Below are positions 33,400-43,798 of a stretch of DNA of 64,000 nucleotides, piece by piece (positions within the stretch are counted from its first letter, which is position 1; each line of letters starts with the position of its first letter). The DNA is from Anastrepha obliqua (Eukaryota; Arthropoda; Insecta; Diptera; Tephritidae). The DNA is taken from assembly GCF_027943255.1 (NCBI RefSeq), contig NC_072896.1, positions 45,968,501-46,032,500 on the forward strand. Direction: 5' to 3'. Under the pieces are notes generated by a model that made no database searches, had not been told where the DNA came from, and saw only the letters and a program-made list of their open reading frames with translations. Position numbers and translations under genes: made by a program.

Positions 33400-34610
33400 A
33401 CAATTTTAACATATATTCACTTTACCACCTTTTGCCTTGACTATAGCCTTCAAATGGTCAAAAAATTAGTTGCATGCTGCATGAATGTGATCTTTACGTA
33501 TTTTGGTCCATTCTCGTATAATCGCTTTTTTCAGCGCATCCATACTGGCATTTTTTAGTCCTCACCTTGCTCTCCAAAATGGACCAGATGGAATAGTCCA
33601 TCGGATTTGCGTCTGGCGAATTCGAAAGCCATTATGTGGACGAAATGAAGTGTGGAACATGATTTTTTAACCATTCTCGGTTGACACGAGCTTGATGAGA
33701 CGGTGCCGAGTCCTGTTGGAACGTGCATGGTCTACGACCGAAATGTTTGCGTGTCCACGGCTATACATCAGCTTTTAAAACATTTTCCCGATAATAAGTC
33801 GCATTCACTTTGACACCAGGCTCGATAAAAACAATTGGAGAGCGTCCATCAGCGGTCACTGCGGCCCAAACCATTACTTGCGATGGGAAATTGTTTCGAG
33901 TGGCCATACATAGGCTCAAATTCTTGTGTGAGCGTTCGGTCAAGTAAACACGATCGTTTTGAGTGTTTATGAACTGATCAATTGGGAAATTTTTTTCATC
34001 AGAAAACACAATGTTAGGAAATTCGCCACGTTCGTGCAAGCGCAGCAACTCCTTTGCTCTTGCGCACTGAACTTTGTTTTGCTGGGGTGAAAGATCGTGT
34101 GCTTTTTGGAACTTGTAAGCCTTGACCTTGAGCTCATTTTTCAATATGCGTCGAATGCTGCCTTGCGATATTTTCAGTTCTTTGGCCATTTTTCTTCCAC
34201 TTCGACGTAGATTTCGTTCAAGTCGAGCCTTCACTATCCGAACCATTTCTGGCGTTGTTGCTGATTTTTTTTTGGTCCACCTCCATAGCGTTTTGCAATG
34301 CTACCAGTAGCATTGTAACGTTTTATAGTGTAACATTTTATTCACTTTGAGCTGACTGAGCTCACGAACAATGGCTGGTTGTGATTTTCCAGCCAAATAT
34401 AACGCAATCACACTATTATGTTTGAATTCCATCACAGAAAAAAAAATTCAACAAAACTGAGACGCAAATGCTTTTGATGGCTTATAAACAATATATTGAA
34501 CTGTCATTACTCGTAGAACAATTTTGACGTTCATGTCATGAGTTGTTTTACAGATACAAACAGTGTGAAGTTGGTAACACTTCATATCGTTCACCCGTAC
34601 AAATACTTCA
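33400..34610 (-). pseudogene. DD37D (maT-type) Tc1/mariner transposase, decayed
   Basis: Open from 34246: MVRIVKARLERNLRRSGRKM and AKELKISQGSIRRILKNELK (HTH), LSPQQNKVQCARAKELLRLH, then FPNIVFSDEKNFPIDQFINT with the first catalytic Asp intact, and VMVWAAVTADGRSPIVFIEP. Past a frameshift near 33770, the second block is FQQDSAPSHQARVNREWLKN. The third is SPDANPMDYS, 37 residues on, with one stop between (near 33628). The C-terminal AACNQFFDHLKAIVKAKGGK is legible near 33445-33500. All three Asp residues survive, but stops and frameshifts kill the gene. TIRs are not certain. Confidence 0.82.
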
Positions 34611-36082
34611 AAACAGTCTGACTATATTATATCAAACCATTACACTTTACTCTTTCTTCCTGTGCTCATTCTAAGTGTATACATATTCCCCCATTGTTCT
34701 ATTACTAATATTACAATTTTAGTGTAGTTTAGATTTAAGTTAATTATTGTTAAAATTTTATCATATGAAAATTTATATAAGTTGAAGAACTTCTACGAGT
34801 AAAAGACTATAGTCTTACTTTGTACTACGTGAATAGGTAAATACATAAATAAGCCTTTAAGAGCGATCTCTAAAGGAGGGACCGTCCAAATTGATCCAGA
34901 AATAATTATTTGTAAAATTGTAGAAGACATCATAGGCCGTAAATTATTTTCAAGTTCTCGCTATTTTAAAAGAAAATGTTACCATTGCACTGTATGCAAT
35001 AATTTTTTTACTTCCTTATATTTTCTACAACTTTACGTACGAAATATCAGAATTGTAGTTGTTGACATTTGTTTGTAAGCAAATTAGTTATGGGGTTAAT
35101 CTGACTACATTAGAAGATAGATCATAATTATCTCGCTTTGGCAGCGAGCAGAATTTTAAACTACGAAAATAGTAAAATAGGCAAAAAATTATGTGCAAAA
35201 TAGAATTAATTTAAAAAAAACGACAAGAGCTAATATTTATTAATTTTACGACAAGAAGTGACAAGAAAAGGTGAATCACCCGCAAAAAAATAAAAATAAA
35301 AGTAGAAAAATTATTGTAAATCCAGTGAAAAGATAAATTTTTCTTTTAGAAACGCGCCGCCTCTAATACTCACATCGAGCTCTGGTTTTTTCTACACTTT
35401 TACTTAAAATTAGCTATAGAATCCGAGAGTTATACGATTCGGTAGAAAAAATTTGACGCACATACATGTACATATAAACTTGTGTATACAAATGTACTCA
35501 TATGTTAGGTACTATTTCTACGACTGTGAGCGTCGTTAAACGACAGCGAACACGTGCGAAAGATAATACTTATACGACGTTAAATGTATGTATGTATGCA
35601 TGGATGAGAGGAAACTTTGTGATTGGTGAGAGCGCTAACAGAATATGATTTTTTTATAACATTTTCTAATACTGCCACTCCGGCAAAAAACAAATGCAGG
35701 TTGAGCTTAGTAATTTTGAGCAATTTTGTGGCATTTTAATTTATTTAGAAACGTTTTATTGTTGTTGCTTTCTAATATTGCTGTTTGCTTTAAGATTTGC
35801 GGTACTTTACTTACATTTTTTTGGATATTAATGAATTGTGTTTTTGGAATTGTAAGCCATACATTTCGTATGTATGTATGTAATTAGTGGTAACTCTAGG
35901 CACATCAATAAGGGAGCAAAAACAAAACTGCTGTGTACTTTATTGTTGTTTAAACCTGGCGCAAAATTAATCACCTTATTGGAAGATTTATAATTTTTGA
36001 ATTTTGCGTCGTACGGCAATCATATTTGACACTTGTTAACTGGACAGCTGCAGTATACAAACCGATACACAATGCTGTTAAG
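34611..36082. other. Long stretch without recognised genes
   Basis: AT-rich, with TATG microsatellites near 35586 and 35866. No frame shows a domain and I see no transposon ends. It could hold regulatory DNA of an off-window gene, but nothing in the sequence shows that. Confidence 0.5.
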
Positions 36083-36086
36083 TTAA

Positions 36087-37310
36087 CCCTTTCGACCCGA
36101 CATTCGCACAGCAATCCTGGTATAAAATTGTTTACCGAAGTTGATCAATTAGGTGATGCATAATTTAAAAATTGTTAAAAATCTGAGATGCAATAACAGG
36201 GTGGCGCGGTGGGTGGTGCTAAGCCGTTGTACCACTCGGGTTGTTATGTGGTACAAATAAGTACCAGCCGGCCTGTAAACCACTCTTTGGAAATACGAAA
36301 TAATATATACAAAAGTTTATATTTTATTTATTTATTTATTTTTAGTTTTATTTTTTTTTAATTGTTATATTATTCAAGAAAAAACTAGTGCGAGTCTGAA
36401 TTTTTTGATAACTGCAATTGATACAACGATGTCGTGTAGTACCTTCAACGGGAAGGTGTATTGCCTTGCATTTGGCAATTTGTGCTGTAGTTTGTAAGCC
36501 GTCCTGGATCAATGACTCAGCTAAAGCAACTAAAAACGATTTGTAACAAAACAATGTATCTTTTTCCGGTTGAGGTCGTTATAAACAACGCAAACGTTCA
36601 CTGCTGTAATCATTATCAGGCGGTAAAACACTTTTTTCCACCACTTATCCGATTTCCTATCGTATTCATAAAGCCCAGACATCTGATCAGTCAAGTCGAC
36701 TCCTCCTATGATCTTCCTATAAAATTTTATTTGATTTGGACATTGCACTAGAATTTTTTCAGCTGTTTTTAACGTTTTCGTAACATTAGTGACATAAGGT
36801 TCGTGACAATTACTCAATGCCAATACTCCTTTCGTGTCGTGTCTGATCTATACTTGAATGTCTCGGTATGTGGTTTGATATTGTGCAGTTCCGAAGTCCA
36901 TAAGCAGTATTTTTTGGTACAAAATTTTCATCAGGAGTTTTCCAAATAATATTTATTTTCGATGTGCCGCGGGTTCGAAGCGACGTCATCAATGTCGCTT
37001 TCAGTATCATCGTTACCGCTGTTAGAGCTCAAGACACCACTAGGTAAGAATCTCTCGTCAGCATCCTAATTCTACTCGTCTACTGAATCTTCGCTATCAC
37101 TGGAAGTAGTGCAATCACTTGGAAGAAAATTGTCGGAACTTCCCCTAGAGAAGTCTTCTGAGTCGCTGATTCTATCAGCTTCGTCTTCCAGGATTTTTTC
37201 GGATATCTTCAGGGTCCATTTTCTAAGGATAATATACATTTTTAACAAAACGAAGAGTCACATTATGTAGTATGTAAAAGACTAGTGGTACGCATAAGTA
37301 CCATATGCTA
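36087..37310 (-). mobile_element. piggyBac-like element, left end at a TTAA site
   Basis: TTAA at 36083-36086 is followed by CCCTTTCGACCCGACATTCG, a piggyBac-type start. A palindromic GGTACAAATAAGTACC near 36253 and a matching GGTACGCATAAGTACC near 37289 lie near the two ends of the coding remnant and look like subterminal binding sites. I could not find a matching CCCTTT/TTAA right end, so the right border is approximate. Confidence 0.65.
36354..37225 (-). pseudogene. piggyBac-like (PGBD) transposase remnant
   Basis: The N-terminal part reads MDPEDIRKN and then, after a frameshift, an acidic Ser-rich stretch (DRISDSEDFSRGSSDNFLPS, SSDSEDSVDE), typical of piggyBac proteins. A large deletion joins it to the end of the catalytic domain: GGVDLTDQMSGLYEYDRKSD and KWWKKVFYRLIMITAVN. 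GGVDL.DQ carries the last acidic residues of the PGBD core. The C terminus has a Cys-rich piece (TRHRCINCSYQKIQTRTSFF). The catalytic middle is missing and frames change near 36530 and 36820. Confidence 0.82.
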
Positions 37311-37429
37311 AAATAGGTGCGAAACTAAATTTTTTTTTTATAAATACTTATGTACATGCACAAATTGTAAACACTTTTAAAAACCTTTATTTTATTATAA
37401 TTTCTATATTCAAAGAAACCAAATATTAG

Positions 37430-37675
37430 TTGTGTCAGTGATCCCATGATGGGCAAACAGTAAAAAGATGCTACAAGTGTTTGGATTTGAACCATGGCTC
37501 TACAAACTGCAACAAAGAGTTAATGTACAGCAAATGTATGAGAGTCAGAGAGTGGCAGTGAGAGTTGTCCAAAATAAATCTGTGCTAACTGTTGTGATGC
37601 TAACAAAGGTTTAGGGCTGCATCTAGACACTGGACACAACTCATTTAGTCGGGAGAGTCCGGTCTACATTAGCCA
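37430..37675 (+). pseudogene. Non-LTR ORF1 zinc-knuckle fragment
   Basis: The plus strand encodes VKRCYKCLDLNHGSTNCNKE, a CCHC knuckle with spacing C-x2-C-x4-H-x4-C. After stops, NKGLGLHLDTGHNSFSRES follows, comparable to the third-knuckle tail (NKGL....H..GS..C) of gag-like ORF1 proteins in Jockey/R1-type retrotransposons. It is short and broken. Confidence 0.55.
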
Positions 37676-37849
37676 ACTTAAGCTAGAAAATCAAGGGGTA
37701 GGACGTTAGTAACTAAAATCAAATAGAGAGACACACAGGACTAGTCCCATATTCACACTTCTAGGTCTAGTTTCCATGCCGATTCCCGCCTGTGTTCTTC
37801 ACTGATCAAAAAGCATCATTTGATATGGCAATATTTGCTCCATTTTATG

Positions 37850-38407
37850 CTATGTCAAGGACTTTGTCTACCTAGGATCCAGCATTAACACCAACAACAA
37901 CCTCAGCCAAGAGATCCAGTGAAGAATAACTCTTGCCAATAAGTGCTACTTTGGACTGGGTAGGCTATTGAAAAGCAGAAGTGGCCTGCCGGCTATCTCT
38001 CTCTCTTACTTTATTGCGCTGAGCCCTGGACATTGACGAACACCGATGGAAGGTTATAAGGAGCTTTCGAGAGAAAAATTCTTCGCAAGATCTATAGTCC
38101 GATTTGAGCGAATGATGGATGTCGAATACGATGGAACCACGAGCTGTACGCGAAAAGCGCATTAAAATTCAACGGCTGTGCTGGCTAGGTCATATTGAGC
38201 GAATGGACAATAACGCTCCAGCAAAGCAGGTGCTCTTTTCGAAATGCATTGGTGGATCTCGCAAAACACGACGCTCTCATCTAAGTTGGACAGACCACGT
38301 CAAAGACGACCTGACCGCCCGTGTTTCTAACTGGCATCAACGCGCACAATGCGGAGGCGATTGGTGCAACATTTTGGTAGCGGCCAAGACCGACCATCGG
38401 TTGTAAT
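37850..38407 (+). pseudogene. RTE-type retrotransposon C-terminal fragment
   Basis: Pieces read DFVYLGSSINTNNNLSQEIQ, the F.YLG motif after the RT palm. RITLANKCYFGLGRLLKSR follows. Later come KIQRLCWLGHIERMDNNAPA and SHLSWTDHVKDDLTARVSNW, the signature tail (RLRW.GHV.RM....GRP..RW) of RTE-clade ORF2. Several stops and frameshifts are present. It is the same family as 39790-40285 and 62284-63480. Confidence 0.75.
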
Positions 38408-38603
38408 TGCCAACTAAGTAAGTAAGTTCGAGCTTCTTGTATCTGCTGGGAAGAAAATTTGAAAGGAGATGCAAAAAAATAACTGAAAAGTAAATGGTTG
38501 AAAACAGTTCAAATATTTTTTAATATCGTACTATTTAAGTGGAATGAGCGAAAAGTAGTAGGCTTAAAATTCATTCATACTATATATTATATATATATAT
38601 ATA

Positions 38604-39552
38604 AAGGGTGGTTAAATTTCAAGTACCGATGTTGAATGTCAACCACACCTAAATGTCAAGTGTTTTTCTGCATTACATTTGACATTTTTCAATTTCAGAC
38701 TAACTCAATTTGAATCATGGAAAGATACACAATCGAGCAACGCGTTAAAGTTATTCAGGCTTATTATGAGAACGGGCGTTCAAATCAAAATGCATATCGC
38801 GCACTTCGTGAAGAAAATCATCTTCAGTGATGAGGCACATTTTCACCTCACTGGATTCGTCAATAAGCAGAATTGCCGCATTCGGGTGAATGATAATCCA
38901 AGAGTCATTGCCGAGAAACCAATGCACCCAAAAAGAGTGACTGTTTGGTCGGTTTATGGGCCGGTGGCATCATTGGGTCGTATTTTTTCCAAAATGAGTC
39001 CGGTCAAGCAGTTACTGTGAATAGTGTTCGCTATCGTGAGATGATAACGAACTTTTTATGGCCCGAATAGGAAGATATGGATGTGGACGGTATGTAGTTT
39101 CAACAGGACGGTACCACTTGTCACACTGATAACGAAACAATGGCTCTTTTGCGCGAAAAATTTGATGGCCGAATAATCTCACGTCGCGGCGTTGTCAATT
39201 GGCCGCCAAGATCATGTGATTTGACACCGTTGGACTTCTTTCTTTGGGGTTATTTGAAAGAAAAGGTGTACGTCGATAAGCCAGCAACACTTCAAGAGCT
39301 AAAGGATGAGGTAATTTGAAACATTAACATAGCATAGCATAGAACCTCAATTATGTGTCAGCGTCATCGAAAATTTGGACCATCGGATGGAGGTGTGGCG
39401 CCGAGGCCGCGGTCGCTATTTGACCGATATTTTGTTCTATACTTAATTAAGCCATACCAATATTATCATAGTAAAGAAAAATGACAATAATTTCTTAAAA
39501 AAATTGTATTTTATTCTAAATCAACACCGGCCCTTAAAACTTAACCACCCTT
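38604..39552 (+). mobile_element. DD41D mariner, 949 bp, TIRs and TA duplication
   Basis: AAGGGTGGTTAAATTTCAAG at the left matches the complement of the right end (AAGGGTGGTTAAGTTTTAAG). TA lies at 38602-38603 and 39553-39554. On the left it abuts an (AT)n run. It separates two RTE-type fragments but does not seem to split one. Confidence 0.9.
38717..39445 (+). pseudogene. DD41D mariner transposase, decayed
   Basis: MERYTIEQRVKVIQAYYENG, then SNQNAYRALRE, is joined out of frame to KIIFSDEAHFHLTGFVNKQN. The central segment between the HTH and the first catalytic Asp is therefore deleted, as in the copies at 20747 and 31956. Later blocks in shifting frames are EDMDVDGM, QQDGTTCHTDNETMALLREK and NWPPRSCDLTPLDFFLWGYL; the second and third Asp are 41 residues apart. 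Stops lie near 39018, 39069 and 39092. Confidence 0.88.
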
Positions 39553-39789
39553 TATATAGCTCAGATTGATATTTCAAATATTATTTCCAATTTTTCGAAA
39601 CAGTCTTGGTCACAAATATGGAAAGTTAATTTAAACCCAGCGCACAACCAGCTATCCGGGGGTGCTTCGCCTTCTGACGTTGGCGGAACGGGTGTTCGAA
39701 AGCTACCCAGAGGATACTTGGGCTAATCTTGGGGGTTGTTAGCTGCTTGAACTATATGCAGAAGTATCGTCCTGGCCACTCCCAAGTGA

Positions 39790-40285
39790 ATGCCGATCAG
39801 TAACTTTCCTGCCAACAAGTGCTACTTTGGACTAAGTAGGCAATTGAGCAGTAAAGTCCTCTCTCGACGAACAAAACTCTCATCAGGGCTTAACGGCTCT
39901 CATCATGCCCGTCCTAACGTATGGCGCAGAGGCGTGGACGCTGACAACATCCGATGAAGCGACTCTTGGAGTATTTGAGAGAAAGATTCTGCGTAAGATT
40001 TTCGGACCTTTGCACATTGGCAACGGCGAATATCGTAGGCGATGGAACGATGAGGTGTATGAGCTTTACCACGACATAGACATAGCGCAGCGAATAAAGA
40101 TCCAACGGCTACGTTGGCTGGGTCATGTCGTCCGAATGGATGCAAGCGCTCCGGCTTTGAAAGTATTCGATGCGGTACCAACGAATGGTTACAAAGGAAT
40201 AGGAAGGCCTCCTCTGCGTTGGAAAGATCAGATGGAGAAGGACTTGACTTCACTTGGTGTGTCCAATTGGCGCCGGTTATCATGA
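39790..40285 (+). pseudogene. RTE-type retrotransposon C-terminal fragment
   Basis: An open frame from 39905 reads MPVLTYGAEAWTLTTSDEAT, LGVFERKILRKIFGPLHI, KIQRLRWLGHVVRMDASAPA, GIGRPPLRWKDQMEKDLTSL and VSNWRRLS. This is the classic end of RTE-clade ORF2 downstream of the RT palm. It is less decayed than the copy at 37850. The RT domain itself is not present upstream. No host function is likely. Confidence 0.85.
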
Positions 40286-40646
40286 GAAAGAAACGATTGG
40301 CGCGCTTTGTTAAACTCGGCCAAAATCACGTAAGCGGTTATCGCGAATGTTCTTAATAGAGTGAAGTCGAAGGAAGACATAACAACCTTATCGCATTTTT
40401 TTTCGAATTTGTAACCTTTAATCAACAGCAAGTATAGTTCTCACAATTTTTTGATTTCTATTCCTAGTTAAATCTATTTTATTAATTTCTATTGTGCATG
40501 AATATACATTTACATAAACATATGTAAACACAAGTAGTACATAACTAGTCCGTATATTACATTATCACTAAATATATAAATTATTTACATAATATATTAC
40601 ATTCTAAGTTCCATAAATTCTATATAATCTCTTACGGCCACCGCCC
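40286..40646. other. Serpin 3' flank
   Basis: AT-rich. On the minus strand an AATAAA occurs at 40478-40483, about 165 nt past the serpin stop, a candidate polyadenylation signal. Confidence 0.45.
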
Positions 40647-42074
40647 TTACGCCGTAGGATTCATCACTTTGCCTGCGAACAGAATATTCCCCGTACTCTC
40701 CTCCTCAATGAAGAACACAAACGGCCGATTCACAACGAACTCTTCCACATATTCGCCGCCGCCGAAGCGATTCACAATCTCTACCTCGGTGGCGGCATAA
40801 GCTTCTGTGCCCAGCTCATTTACATCAATACCGCTTTTCTGTAGTATATTTGAGACCATCAGGCGGTCATCTGCATCGGCGGCCATACCAGTCAATTGCG
40901 CCTGATTGGTGAAGATGTCCACCACACCCAAACGACAAAGCGCTGCTTTTAGGTCGGTCTTATAACCAAATTTGAATTTGGGCATTACAATCCGCAACTT
41001 AATGCGTTCCATCATCCACTGCATGTGCTTCAGTTGCTCATTTTGCATGCGTCTTAGCAGCGAGTCTATGCTTTGTCCATCGTTGGGTAGCGCTACAAAC
41101 ATTGAGAACTTCCGACCACGATAGGGGAGACGAACAATACGCGCTTTCAGCTCATTGCATTGATAGTAGTAGAAGTTGTCGGTCAATTCCATGTACGAAA
41201 CCTTCAATTGCTCGTGGGGCGTGCGAAAGAAGACACCTGGGTGTGATTCGCTGAACTGTCGGCGCCACAATCCATTAAAGTAGATGGCATTCACTAACAG
41301 CATAACACTATTTGCCACACCCTCCTCCGTCACCAATTGTTGTAAGCGGCCCTCAGTTGCGCGAGCAATCCATGCATTTATTTTCGCTGCAGATGCAACG
41401 CCGTCCGCAAAGTTCAATTCTTCAAGGGGAGTTTCATAAGCGGACTTCAGTAGCTCAACAAACGCTGGCAGTGGCTTAATTGAAGAATCCGTGTAGAGAC
41501 GCGTCTCCAAATGCAGCGTGTAGTGGGGATTCTCTTTCTTCAATGAAGCAAGCGTTTTGCGGTAAAAACTGCGTAAATTATCAGCGGCTTTTATATCGCC
41601 CAGTGTGGCGAGTAGTTGGCGTTGTGAGCGTGTGCCATTGCCAGTCGCCTCTGTAAGCAGCGCAAGCACCAGTTTAACAGAGAACGGTGAGAATATGACA
41701 TTCTCTGAGTCTTCCGGGAAAAAACCATCTATAGCAGCGGTTTTGATGTTATTGCGCCGTGTTGCTGTTGATAGTAAAATCTGCTTGAGCAGCGCCCATG
41801 AGAAACGATCATGCACATCGCTGCGATAGGGCACGTAATCGTCTGCGTCGTTTGTAATCGCATCAGCTGGTGCTGGTGATAGGTATGATGTAAAAATTCC
41901 AGGCGGTATTTCAAATATATGATTTGTGAAGTTATTCTGATTATTATTAGCTACATTTTGCAACGCGTCCAATTGCGTCGTGTTCTCCGGCCTTGTTAGC
42001 TCTGTGGGAGAAGTGCGTGCGAGTGTGATCAGGAACGCATTGATGGCAAGAATCACACACGTATTCGGCGTCAT
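40647..42074 (-). CDS. Spn27A: Secreted serpin, probable Spn27A orthologue
   Basis: A 475-residue intronless serpin, the only intact host gene seen. The ATG at 42074 places the signal peptide (MTPNTCVILAINAFLITLAR) at the N terminus; the frame is open a little further upstream but without another ATG. A low-complexity extension (about 20-85) with candidate N-glycosylation sites precedes the serpin core (about 91-475). Seen in the core are ENVIFSPFSVKLVLALL, the hinge ELGTEAYAATE (from about 420) and the signature FVVNRPFVFFI. The small hinge residues suggest an inhibitor. Counting from the hinge, P1-P1' is Arg436-Phe437 within NRFG, resembling the prophenoloxidase activation site and loops of Spn27A and Manduca serpin-3. 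Such serpins block melanization and Toll-pathway clip proteases in haemolymph. Paralogy is possible, so the symbol is tentative. Confidence 0.85.
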   Translation of the reverse strand: MTPNTCVILAINAFLITLARTSPTELTRPENTTQLDALQNVANNNQNNFTNHIFEIPPGIFTSYLSPAPADAITNDADDYVPYRSDVHDRFSWALLKQILLSTATRRNNIKTAAIDGFFPEDSENVIFSPFSVKLVLALLTEATGNGTRSQRQLLATLGDIKAADNLRSFYRKTLASLKKENPHYTLHLETRLYTDSSIKPLPAFVELLKSAYETPLEELNFADGVASAAKINAWIARATEGRLQQLVTEEGVANSVMLLVNAIYFNGLWRRQFSESHPGVFFRTPHEQLKVSYMELTDNFYYYQCNELKARIVRLPYRGRKFSMFVALPNDGQSIDSLLRRMQNEQLKHMQWMMERIKLRIVMPKFKFGYKTDLKAALCRLGVVDIFTNQAQLTGMAADADDRLMVSNILQKSGIDVNELGTEAYAATEVEIVNRFGGGEYVEEFVVNRPFVFFIEEESTGNILFAGKVMNPTA

Positions 42075-42203
42075 AATGTCTTTAGATAATTTCACTAAAT
42101 TTATATTATACTTTACGCAGATAATTATTATTATTATTGATCAGCGGCAACCACTTCACTTCAGCCTCAGTTTACTACGAGCCGCGGTTACTTTTTCGTT
42201 GAT

Positions 42204-42237
42204 CAACCGCTCACAGCAAGTTACGCGCACACAATGA
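42204..42237 (-). promoter_or_regulatory. Possible TATA-less Inr+DPE core promoter of the serpin
   Basis: On the minus strand TCATTG (42237-42232) fits five of six positions of the insect initiator TCAKTY with +1 at 42235. GGTTG lies exactly at +28 to +32 and fits the downstream promoter element RGWYV. This would give a 5' UTR of about 160 nt. The motifs are short, so this is suggestive only. Confidence 0.35.
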
Positions 42238-42239
42238 CC

Positions 42240-43798
42240 GGTTTCGATTGCGATCGCTTACTCTTATGGCCAATGGGGGGAAAACCAGCTTTGATGATTG
42301 GTGTGTTGTGTGATGTGACAAAAACAAATGCCACAGAAGCGCTTTAAGTGCGAACCGCTGATTGATTGCTAGTTGTTAGTTGCTTTCGAAATTTGCACTC
42401 TCCGCCGCTTTACTCGCACTACTACTAATAAATACTAACACTGTTGCTTAGCTTTAGTTTTATTGTCTCACGTTTCTATTTTTACGTTGAGATTCGTTGC
42501 TGTCGCTGTTGTTGCGTTGAGATGAATGAATTGGTTTCTTATCTCCCAATAAACCGCAAAAATATTTACTCTCATATATTTGTTGTTGTCAGTAGGCAGT
42601 TATTTTTTCTCAATGCATTTATATGCTTTTCTCCTGCCGTTACAGAATATGTAGTCGTATTTTGATGGCTACTCTCGAATGTGTGTGTGAGAGTAAACAG
42701 AGGAAATCTGCACTTATCAATGCGATTGACTAGCCGTCACTGTTATTTTTTATTAATCAGGGAATCTTTTATGCACTTTAGTAAACAAATGTATAACACA
42801 AATTTCTGGCGAAGACGTTTTAATCAATGCTGAATCACGCTTATGATTCATACATACATACATACGTATATGTAATTATGTTTACTAAACCTTTGCTTGG
42901 TATACTCCTATAACGATCTGGCTCCTAACAAAATTCTTTGGTGACTGTGGGAATCCAAGGAGTAGACGAATATTTTATACCAGTCACAAGCATTGCTTAC
43001 ATACATATGTATGTACGTACATACCACATATGCCCATATGTTCGCATAAAAGCCAACATATTTGTACCATTCACTCATTCATTCATTCATTACCGCAGAA
43101 AACCCAAATGAGGTCTGACCTGCGTACCGGCTGGCAGCTAAAAATCCTTTAATTTGGTATTTTTATGAAAGAAATTTCCAAGTGATCATGGAAAATGTAA
43201 CATATTGTTTACAAACGCACACGCATACATACATACATATAAACGCAAAATTACCCATTAATGATTTTTTGCTTCTTAACGCCAGTTCAGGTAATCTTGA
43301 AGCTCGTTCAGTGCTAACAATTATCACATCTTCTTTCAACACAGAAGACAATGCTTTAATAATGAGTCACGGGTATTTAGCTAATTTCGTGCGCATTTGT
43401 AAATGTACAGGGCCATCTAAGTAAAGCAGTAAACCAATGGGAGAGGCCTGGAATAGTGGCGTTAGTATCGAGCTGTTGATAAGGGGACATACAGTTGTGT
43501 TCATAATAATAGAAGTGCCAGCTACGGTATGCGCTAACGTAACGCACTACTCAAATCTTAAAATAAATTTGTTTTTAAATTCCGTTTTCGGCTTAAACGG
43601 TAAAATTAATGAGTTCGAATTTTAAATCGATCAATCGGCATTTAGTGTCGAACGAATTTTGCTTGAATAATTGAATTTGACTTTCATAGTAATAGCAATG
43701 CTGGCTTAAGCGACTAGCGAGCGGAATTATAGTATTTGCACACAAAAATTATTACTGTCTTAAAGAAAATAGTTTTTTAAGTAGCTTAAGTTTAATAA
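42240..43798. other. Serpin upstream region, free of recognised transposons
   Basis: I see no transposase remnant, SINE or TIR pair, which is unusual in this window. There are microsatellites: CATA near 42850, TATG/TACG near 43010 and CATT near 43070. It may contain the serpin enhancer region, by position only. Confidence 0.5.

Noticed and set aside
39903..40283. 126-residue minus-strand frame opposite the RTE fragment
   Set aside because: The plus strand reads a clear RTE C terminus over the same bases; the minus frame has no motif.
39905..40285. Host gene reading of the 126-codon frame near the serpin
   Set aside because: The FERKILRKIFGP and RLRWLGHVVRM blocks are retrotransposon signatures; there is no host gene here.
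37850..40285. One RTE element split by the DD41D insertion at 38604
   Set aside because: Both fragments contain the same C-terminal RLRW.GH region, so they are two separate copies.
42075..42095. Upstream GTG start for the serpin (seven extra residues)
   Set aside because: Insect genes start at ATG; the ATG at 42074 puts a good signal peptide at the N terminus, while the extension would bury it.
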